10,415 nucleotides of DNA, taken from NCBI GenBank assembly GCA_002435825.1, contig DIVL01000071.1:1-10415 (forward strand), in the 5' to 3' direction. Position numbers and translations under genes: made by a program. Under the pieces are notes generated by a model. It was not told the origin of the DNA. It searched no databases and worked only from the letters and a program-made list of their open reading frames with translations. Of the stretch, positions 1 to 5,470 are shown piece by piece; the first letter of the stretch is position 1; the number at the start of each line of letters is the position of its first letter. This stretch comes from Anaerolineaceae bacterium UBA6133 (lineage in GTDB: Bacteria > Chloroflexota > Anaerolineae > Anaerolineales > Anaerolineaceae).

Positions 1-33
1 GTTTTTTCCATACTGAGAATTGCTGATGTAATA

Positions 34-62
34 TTGACTCGGATTATTAATAATAGTATTAT
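34..62 (+). promoter_or_regulatory. Sigma-70-type promoter for the secreted PKD protein
   Basis: The -35 element TTGACT (34-39) and the -10 element TATTAT (57-62) are separated by exactly 17 bases in AT-rich DNA. Each hexamer differs from consensus at one position. Transcription would start near 69-70, giving a leader of about 170 bases before the gene at 241, which is long for a simple gene and leaves room for leader regulation. Confidence 0.6.
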
Positions 63-147
63 GATAAGCAGTAAAAAAATTTTTGTTCTATTGAAAATGT
101 TTAGATCCGTTTATTGGTTCTATATCGCGCATAAATCACAGAATCTG

Positions 148-168
148 AAAGGAGGTTCCATGCATTAG
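148..168 (+). promoter_or_regulatory. Strong Shine-Dalgarno followed by a two-codon leader ORF (Met-His-stop)
   Basis: AAAGGAGGT (148-156) is the best anti-SD match in the window. It sits just before ATG CAT TAG (160-168), with 4 bases between AGGAGG and the ATG. The frame equals that of the downstream gene, but stops at 166 and 205 mean this ATG cannot be its start. Minimal ORFs of this kind can trap ribosomes or act as leader elements. The alternative is that the SD is a leftover of a lost gene start. The sequence is clear; the function is inferred. Confidence 0.4.
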
Positions 169-171
169 CCC

Positions 172-186
172 AATAGATCATCTATT
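172..186. repeat. 15-base palindrome, possible operator
   Basis: AATAGAT-C-ATCTATT is a perfect inverted repeat with 7-bp arms around one central base. It lies in the leader between the mini-ORF and the gene start. A second perfect palindrome, ATCGATCGAT, lies at 190-199. Either could bind a dimeric regulator, but short palindromes also occur by chance in AT-rich DNA and no known operator is recognised. Confidence 0.25.
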
Positions 187-240
187 TTTATCGATCGATC
201 CAATTAAATATTGCCAAAGTTCAAAAGAGGACAAACCACA

Positions 241-2508
241 ATGAAGAAAGCTAAGTATTGGATTGTTTTTGTAGTATTTTTACTCTTGCAAGTCTTGGCA
301 GGAGCAGCCCTGGCAGCACCATCAGCCCAAGAGATCAACCCCGAAGAAGAAAAAATAATTGAATCCACTATTGATGCCGCAGGGATGGATGCAGTTTCCT
401 ATGACTATGCCTTTAGCCATACGATGGGAACCTTCGCCCCGATCACCGGCGGCACGGTGTACGGCACTGCATCGAATGATGATACCAGTTTCCAAAGCAT
501 CGATATTGGTTTCACCTTTAAGTTCGATGGGGTGGACTACACCCAGGTCAGCATTCAGAGCAATGGTTTTATTGCCATGGGAGCGACTATCTCCAGCTCT
601 TACACGCCTATCAGTACAGGGGCGAGTAATAATGTGGTTGTTGCCCTAGGACGCGACATTCAAGGCAACACAACCACCTCTGAGTTGATGTCCCTCATGG
701 AAGGCACCGAACCTAGCCGGGTCTTCACAGTGCAGTGGCTACATTACAAACGCTACGGCTCATCCTACGCAGGTGATGATTTTAACTTCCAGATCAAACT
801 TTACGAAACTACCCAGAAGATTGAGTTTGTGTATGGACCATTCACGGCGGTTTACAATGGTACACCATCTACAGTGCAGGTTGGCTTGCGTGGGGCCAGC
901 AATGCGGATTTCAATAATCGCACCACTACCACTGATTGGACCGCGACCACAGCCGGCACCACAAATGCAGCCTCAATGGCACTTACTGACTTGATCTATC
1001 CACCTTCTGGCTTGACTTATAATTGGGTGTATTCCATTACACCTGTTTCGGACCCAGACTTTACAACTGATCCTGTGATTGGATGGAAGGATTACCCGGT
1101 CACGTTTACCGCTTCGGTTGGAGCTGGTTCTCCTCCTATACAATACGATTGGGACTTTGGCGATGGGACAGCTGACACCGGGCAGGTTGTGGATCATACC
1201 TTTACAGATGTCGGCACTTACACGGTCACCCTAACTGCCACAAACGGTGGAGGAGAATACACAGACAGCATCAACCATGATGTGGAAGTTGTTATGCCAC
1301 CAATGATCAGCATCGACCCTATCAGCCTGCAAGCTATCCAGCTGACGGATCAAATCACCACACAAACGATCGAGATCTGTAATATGGGTGATGCAGATCT
1401 GACCTGGAAGTTGAAGGAGACAGAAGCAGAACCCCCTCTAGCTCAGGCACTGTTACCTGAATCACCGAAAACTTACGAGATCATGCGTAAAGCAGACGGC
1501 ACGGTTGACTGCGCCGCTTACCTGAATTACACAGGCTTTGAGCCGGCGGAAGTGGCAGCTGCCTGCCCGATCAGTGTTCCCATCAAGAAAGCAACCGGCA
1601 TTCAGGCACCTACTGACATCGGCTATGCCCAGGATATTGGGTATATCTCTGATAATTTTGTGTCCTTTGCATTAAATAACTTCCCTGGGCAAACTGTGAT
1701 CGGAACCAACGCCACTGCCTTTTACGGCATGGATTTTGATGAGGACGGTGAAGTGTTGTACGCACTGAGTGACACCACTGACCAGCTGGGTACGATCGAC
1801 CTGACCACTGGTGCTTTCACCGCAGTGGTCCCCTGCCCACCCGGGGGCGGCGCAGCGAACTGGACCGGATTGACCATTGATCCGGTTAATGGTACCTTCT
1901 TTGCCTCCACTGCTACTGACCTCTATACCATTGATCCTGCCACCGGTGCATCAACCCTGATCGGTTCTTTTGGAACGACAACGATGATCGCGATTGCCAT
2001 GAATATGGAAGGCGCCATGTATGGACATGACATTACCTCGGATTCGATCTACTCAATCAACCCAACAACCGGTGCTGCCACACTCATCGGATTAACTGGC
2101 TACGCAGCCAACTATGCCCAGGGTATGGACTTTGACAATGACGACGGCACGCTGTATATCTTCCTGTACATTGGCAGCGGTGCCAATGTCTACGGTACGG
2201 TCGATCTGGCGACCGGTGCTGTGACACCGTTAGCGACCAGCAACCCTCAGGGTGAGTTTGAAGGCGCTATTGCCATACCTGGCATACCTTTCGATATCCC
2301 CTGGGTAAGTGAAGATCCGCTCAGCGGCATGCTGGCACCGGATGCTTGCGAGACTGTGACCGTGACCTTTGACTCAACCGGGCTGGCAATCGGCGATTAT
2401 TTTGGTGATCTCAAGATCATGAGTAACGACCCAACCAACCCAAGTGTGATTGTTCCTCTCTGGCTCTCAGTCTGGCATGGATTGTTCCTGCCGCTGATCG
2501 CCAAGTAA
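241..2508 (+). CDS. Secreted multidomain protein with PKD domain and nested propeller-like repeats
   Basis: A 755-aa exported protein of unknown role, probably extracellular adhesion, binding or surface structure. The start at ATG 241 is chosen over TTG 211 because it gives a clean signal peptide: MKKAKY, a hydrophobic core, then cleavage after GAALA (about residue 25). AAAGAGG lies 10 bases upstream. Residues about 54-265 form a beta-rich, Gly/Thr/Ser-rich domain I cannot name. Residues about 272-351 are a PKD domain with WDFGDG (304-309) and the FTDVGTYTVTLTA signature ending near 333. An Ig-like domain begins at about 356 with NMGDADLTW (381-389) and resumes at IPWVSEDP (686-693). Between its halves lie four blade-like repeats with (D/N)xxTGA motifs near 520, 565, 607 and 655. 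The C-terminus is FLPLIAK, without an LPXTG motif or a transmembrane anchor. No catalytic motif was seen. It has its own promoter and a following hairpin, so it is likely monocistronic. Confidence 0.88.
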   Translation: MKKAKYWIVFVVFLLLQVLAGAALAAPSAQEINPEEEKIIESTIDAAGMDAVSYDYAFSHTMGTFAPITGGTVYGTASNDDTSFQSIDIGFTFKFDGVDYTQVSIQSNGFIAMGATISSSYTPISTGASNNVVVALGRDIQGNTTTSELMSLMEGTEPSRVFTVQWLHYKRYGSSYAGDDFNFQIKLYETTQKIEFVYGPFTAVYNGTPSTVQVGLRGASNADFNNRTTTTDWTATTAGTTNAASMALTDLIYPPSGLTYNWVYSITPVSDPDFTTDPVIGWKDYPVTFTASVGAGSPPIQYDWDFGDGTADTGQVVDHTFTDVGTYTVTLTATNGGGEYTDSINHDVEVVMPPMISIDPISLQAIQLTDQITTQTIEICNMGDADLTWKLKETEAEPPLAQALLPESPKTYEIMRKADGTVDCAAYLNYTGFEPAEVAAACPISVPIKKATGIQAPTDIGYAQDIGYISDNFVSFALNNFPGQTVIGTNATAFYGMDFDEDGEVLYALSDTTDQLGTIDLTTGAFTAVVPCPPGGGAANWTGLTIDPVNGTFFASTATDLYTIDPATGASTLIGSFGTTTMIAIAMNMEGAMYGHDITSDSIYSINPTTGAATLIGLTGYAANYAQGMDFDNDDGTLYIFLYIGSGANVYGTVDLATGAVTPLATSNPQGEFEGAIAIPGIPFDIPWVSEDPLSGMLAPDACETVTVTFDSTGLAIGDYFGDLKIMSNDPTNPSVIVPLWLSVWHGLFLPLIAK

Positions 2509-2528
2509 GGCATCAACCAGTGTCAAAC

Positions 2529-2559
2529 CTTCCAAAGCCTTTTGATAAGGCTTTGGAAG
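2529..2559 (+). terminator. Perfect 13-bp hairpin after the PKD protein gene
   Basis: CTTCCAAAGCCTT (2529-2541) pairs completely with AAGGCTTTGGAAG (2547-2559) around the loop TTGAT, beginning 20 bases after the stop codon. It is placed as a terminator or 3'-end stabiliser. It lacks a proper T tract (CTCTTAGACTT follows), so termination may be inefficient or Rho-assisted. Because it is symmetric it could also work on the opposite strand, where a T-poor sequence follows as well. Confidence 0.55.
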
Positions 2560-2640
2560 CTCTTAGACTTCGAAATATAGATTGACTTCAGAAAAACTTG
2601 GCTCAACCAATTCAATCGTCTTAGGGTGGTGGTAGGGGTG

Positions 2641-2917
2641 ACAGATTCGCTGACGAATTAGGACACCTAAAGGGTGTCATAATCGGTGGTTAACAACATG
2701 GCGAAGGGGGAATCCCCGATACTTGATCTCGCCAGTCTCACGAGTGCGCAGCCTCCCGGTGGGACCTAGCGAGGTGGTTGACCGACAGGTCTCATTTCTG
2801 AGCACACAACTGCAGTCGTGAACTTACGGAATGGGAGACCTTTGGTCAAAGGCTCCCGCAGGTGGAACACCAGCGAGAACAGTGATACCAGAGAATGTAT
2901 AATACTGGAGGGATACA
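2641..2917 (+). ncRNA. Candidate structured RNA of unassigned family, upstream of the SRAP gene
   Basis: This part of the 429-base gap (2509-2937) holds no convincing protein gene but folds densely by eye. Hairpins: ATTCG/CGAAT (2645-2658); GACACC/GGTGTC (2662-2678); GGCGA/TCGCC (2700-2733) enclosing GGGG/CCCC (2707-2717). A long-range helix pairs 2739-2748 with 2811-2820 (eight Watson-Crick pairs, one G-U, one G-G mismatch) and encloses ACCT/AGGT (2764-2775) and GACC/GGTC (2780-2791). Next come a 10-bp stem with one bulged A (2833-2857, loop GGTC), GGTG/CACC (2861-2871) and TGTAT/ATACA (2896-2917). That much nested pairing suggests a functional RNA, or a remnant of one. I considered an IscB-associated omega RNA (HEARO), a group II intron fragment and a cis-regulatory leader, and recognise none securely. 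Ends are approximate and no promoter was found. Strand is inferred from the neighbours. Confidence 0.5.
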
Positions 2918-2937
2918 CGTTCGGTTACGGAGACATT

Positions 2938-3630
2938 ATGTGCGGAAGATTTACCATGGCGATTGACTCAGAGGATGTGCGCACGCAGCTCGCGTTGGGG
3001 CAGATGCCACTCGATTGGGAGCCGCGTTACAACATCGCACCCTCGCAGGAAATCGCCTGCGTGCCTTTTGCGGACGCCCGCTCTGTGCACTGGTTCCGCT
3101 GGGGCTTGGTGCCGTTCTGGGCGAAGGATCCGGCGATTGGCAATGGAATGATCAACGCGCGTGCTGAATCCGTGGCGGAGAAACCCGCATTCCGGAATTC
3201 CTTCAAAAACAAACGCTGCCTGATCCTTGCCGATGGCTTTTACGAGTGGCGCAAGGCGGGAAAACTTTCGGTCCCGTTTTACTTCAGCTTGCGCAGTGGC
3301 GAAGCTTTTGCTTTTGCGGGGCTGTGGGACGATTGGGAGCCAAAAGGCGTCAATTCTGAGCCCGGTCTGCCCGGACTGACCACTTGCACCATCATCACTA
3401 CCGAAGCAAATTCACTGGTTGCTGAGGTGCACCCGCGTATGCCCGTCATTCTCAAAGGGCAGGCGATGTGGGATTGGCTGTCGGAACCTGATGGGAAGAG
3501 ACGGTTGAGCTTGCTCAAGCCTTTTGACCCCCAACTGATGCAAGGTTGGGAGGTCAGCCGCGCGGTCAATAACCCGGCGCAGGATGATGCTTCGCTCATA
3601 CAGCCAGTAAGTGGTGGACTTTTTGACTAA
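2938..3630 (+). CDS. SRAP domain (YedK/HMCES-type) abasic-site processing protein
   Basis: A 230-aa protein covering essentially the whole SRAP family length. Family members crosslink covalently through Cys2 to abasic sites in single-stranded DNA, shielding them. The start at ATG 2938 is required because initiator-Met removal exposes Cys2 (MCGRFT). A longer in-frame reading from GTG 2818 would bury it. GGAG at 2929-2932 gives an SD with 5-base spacing. Expected conserved residues are present: YNIAPSQ (31-37), WGLVPFW (55-61), N73 and R75 in INARAE, E103 in GFYEW, and H165 in VHPRMPV. By family knowledge Cys2, this Asn and Arg, the Glu and the His form the active site. No export signal is seen, so it acts on cytoplasmic DNA. 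It does not belong functionally with the glycosidases downstream. The gene ends in tandem stops TAA TAG. A TATAAT-like box lies at 2898-2903 without a recognisable -35. Confidence 0.95.
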   Translation: MCGRFTMAIDSEDVRTQLALGQMPLDWEPRYNIAPSQEIACVPFADARSVHWFRWGLVPFWAKDPAIGNGMINARAESVAEKPAFRNSFKNKRCLILADGFYEWRKAGKLSVPFYFSLRSGEAFAFAGLWDDWEPKGVNSEPGLPGLTTCTIITTEANSLVAEVHPRMPVILKGQAMWDWLSEPDGKRRLSLLKPFDPQLMQGWEVSRAVNNPAQDDASLIQPVSGGLFD

Positions 3631-3678
3631 TAGGAGGCAATGATCAGTCAGCTTATTTTCCTGCCAGCGAACCTGCCT

Positions 3679-3706
3679 TTGAATCGTGTAAAATTGACTC
3701 TACAAT
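3679..3706 (+). promoter_or_regulatory. Promoter of the glucan-degradation cluster
   Basis: TTGAAT (3679-3684) and TACAAT (3701-3706) are separated by 16 bases, giving a transcript start near 3713 and a leader of about 40 bases before the GH13 gene. It is the best promoter match in the 124-base gap and would serve all three downstream genes. No terminator is seen after the SRAP gene, so read-through is possible too. Confidence 0.5.
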
Positions 3707-3754
3707 CTGACGGGGGCAAAGCTCCCTGCCATTGGTGACCATCCTGGAGATGTA

Positions 3755-5449
3755 ATGAAAAAACGTGCCTTGCCAATAATCCTTATATTAGTTGTTAGTC
3801 TGGTGCTGGCTGCCTGCAAAACCGAACCCACCATAACCCAACCCGCTCTCAACTCGACCCAACCTGCTGCCACAGCGACCACACAGGTCCTTACTGAGGA
3901 AGCTCCTGCACCTGAAGAGGCTTGGGGGTGGTGGAACGATGTGGTTTTCTATGAAATATTTGTACGCTCCTTCAAGGATAGCGACGGCGATGGCATTGGA
4001 GATTTCCGCGGAATCATTGAGATGCTCGACTATCTCAACGATGGCGACCCGAACACGGACACCGACCTGGGGATCGGCGGTATTTGGTTGATGCCGATCT
4101 TCCCTTCGCCCTCTTACCATGGCTATGATGTCACCGATTACCAGGCGGTGAACTCCGATTATGGCACTCTGCAGGATTTTGAGGATATGCTCGAAGCCTG
4201 CCACGAGCGGGGCATCCGTGTGATCATCGATTTTGTGGTTAATCACACCTCTACGAAACATCCATGGTTCGTGAGTTCGAATAACAAAGCCAGTGAGTAC
4301 CGGGATTGGTATGTCTGGTCTGATACCAGACCAGCCCAGGCAGGACCCTGGGGGCAGAATGCCTGGTATCAATCAGGAGGGAGCTATTATTACGCAATTT
4401 TCTGGAGCGGTATGCCCGATCTGAATTACGACCAGCCAAAGGTGACCGAAGCAATGTTTGATGCCACCAAATTCTGGCTGGATATGGGCGTGGACGGTTT
4501 CAGGGTGGACGCGGCACGCTACCTGGTGGAAGATGGGGTCACGCTGCAAGACTCGAAAGGTTCGATTGCGTGGTTCCAAGAATGGCGCGAGTATTACATG
4601 GGCATCAATCCTGAAACCTATACCGTCGGTGAAGTTTGGACGGATACGCAGGTTATTGCCAAGTATGGTGAGCCAACGCGCGGCATGCAGGAATACTTCA
4701 TGTTCGACCTGGCAGGGGATATCCTGGGCGGCTTGTATTCCCCTGATCCCTCGCGCATTATGGCTTCGTACCTGGAGACGCTTGAGTATTTCCCCGATCA
4801 GCAATTTGCCACTTTTTTAACCAATCATGACCAGCAGCGGGTGGCATCTTACTTCAGCAGCAAACTCCAGCGGCAGCAACTGGCAGCCTTTGTCTATCTG
4901 ATGGGTCCTGGCACGCCATATATCTATTATGGCGAAGAAATCGGCATGACAGGAAACAAACCCGATGAACGTCTGCGCACGCCGATGCAGTGGTCTTCGG
5001 AAGCAAATGCTGGCTTTAGCAGTGCCAAACCCTGGGAACTGCTAATTGATGGCTGGGAGAAGCTAAACGTGGTTGCTCAGGACTCAGATCCGGAATCCTT
5101 GCTCAATTGGTACCGCGGATTGGTCAACCTGCGGAACCGCTACCCGGCATTGCAGAGGGGCGGCTATATTCCCTTCACATCATCCTGCCGCCGGCTGTAC
5201 ACCGTAGCGCGGGTTCTGGACGACGAAGTCCTGCTGACGGTTGCCAATCTTGGCGTGCAGACCCTCGAAAACTGCACGATCGCGCTTGAAAGCGGCGATC
5301 TGGCGGGCGCCTGGCAGGCGGAGGCGCTTTGGGGCGAGGCACCCTTCTCTGAAATCACCTTCGCCGAAGACGGCTCTCTGAGTGACTTTATTGTCGCGGA
5401 GATCCTCGACGGAGAAGAAACGTTTGTTCTGAAATTGACGCACCCCTAA
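3755..5449 (+). CDS. GH13 alpha-amylase/alpha-glucosidase family lipoprotein
   Basis: A 564-aa exported lipoprotein predicted to hydrolyse alpha-glucosidic bonds in starch-, glycogen- or maltooligosaccharide-like substrates on the outer membrane face. The signal peptide ends in lipobox LAAC with Cys21, followed by a Thr/Pro/Ala-rich linker to about residue 55. The TIM-barrel domain begins at WWNDVVFYEIFVRSF and has the calcium-type loop DSDGDGIGD. GH13 regions are intact: I, DFVVNH (159-164); II, GFRVDAARY with nucleophile D252; III, GEVW with acid/base E293; IV, NHD with D359. MPDLN (220-224) is the form intermediate between QPDLN (oligo-1,6-glucosidase) and MPKLN (neopullulanase). Ala after D252 is more typical of alpha-1,4 than alpha-1,6 cleavage; the exact substrate is uncertain. 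RTPMQW and a C-terminal beta domain follow. GGAG (3746-3749) is the SD. The GH57 lipoprotein gene begins 21 bases later. Confidence 0.93.
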   Translation: MKKRALPIILILVVSLVLAACKTEPTITQPALNSTQPAATATTQVLTEEAPAPEEAWGWWNDVVFYEIFVRSFKDSDGDGIGDFRGIIEMLDYLNDGDPNTDTDLGIGGIWLMPIFPSPSYHGYDVTDYQAVNSDYGTLQDFEDMLEACHERGIRVIIDFVVNHTSTKHPWFVSSNNKASEYRDWYVWSDTRPAQAGPWGQNAWYQSGGSYYYAIFWSGMPDLNYDQPKVTEAMFDATKFWLDMGVDGFRVDAARYLVEDGVTLQDSKGSIAWFQEWREYYMGINPETYTVGEVWTDTQVIAKYGEPTRGMQEYFMFDLAGDILGGLYSPDPSRIMASYLETLEYFPDQQFATFLTNHDQQRVASYFSSKLQRQQLAAFVYLMGPGTPYIYYGEEIGMTGNKPDERLRTPMQWSSEANAGFSSAKPWELLIDGWEKLNVVAQDSDPESLLNWYRGLVNLRNRYPALQRGGYIPFTSSCRRLYTVARVLDDEVLLTVANLGVQTLENCTIALESGDLAGAWQAEALWGEAPFSEITFAEDGSLSDFIVAEILDGEETFVLKLTHP

Positions 5450-5470
5450 TCGGGCATGAAAAGAGGAACC

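Noticed and set aside
211..240. TTG start adding ten residues to the secreted protein
   Set aside because: It places a charged segment (PKFKRG) before an otherwise complete signal peptide and lacks an SD, while ATG 241 has AAAGAGG upstream.
2582..2587. TTGACT as the -35 element of a promoter for the candidate RNA
   Set aside because: No -10-like hexamer at 16-18 bases downstream.
2744..2749. GTGCGC as the 5' boundary of a group II intron
   Set aside because: No domain V hairpin, no maturase ORF and no matching 3' boundary found in the window; six bases alone are not evidence.
2898..2903. TATAAT as a promoter of the SRAP gene
   Set aside because: No acceptable -35 at 16-18 bases upstream and no proper TGn extension. 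The bases also take part in a TGTAT/ATACA stem, so it is not listed as a feature.
2818..2937. GTG-started 40-residue N-terminal extension of the SRAP protein
   Set aside because: SRAP activity needs Cys as the second residue exposed after Met removal. The extension overlaps the structured region and matches no family I know.
3788..4372. 194-codon minus-strand open frame inside the GH13 gene
   Set aside because: Antisense to conserved GH13 regions, with low-complexity translation and no SD or family features.
5456..5470. Upstream ATG giving five extra residues in the GH57 protein
   Set aside because: Poor SD, whereas ATG 5471 has AAGAGGAA at proper spacing. Both keep the lipobox, so the effect is small.
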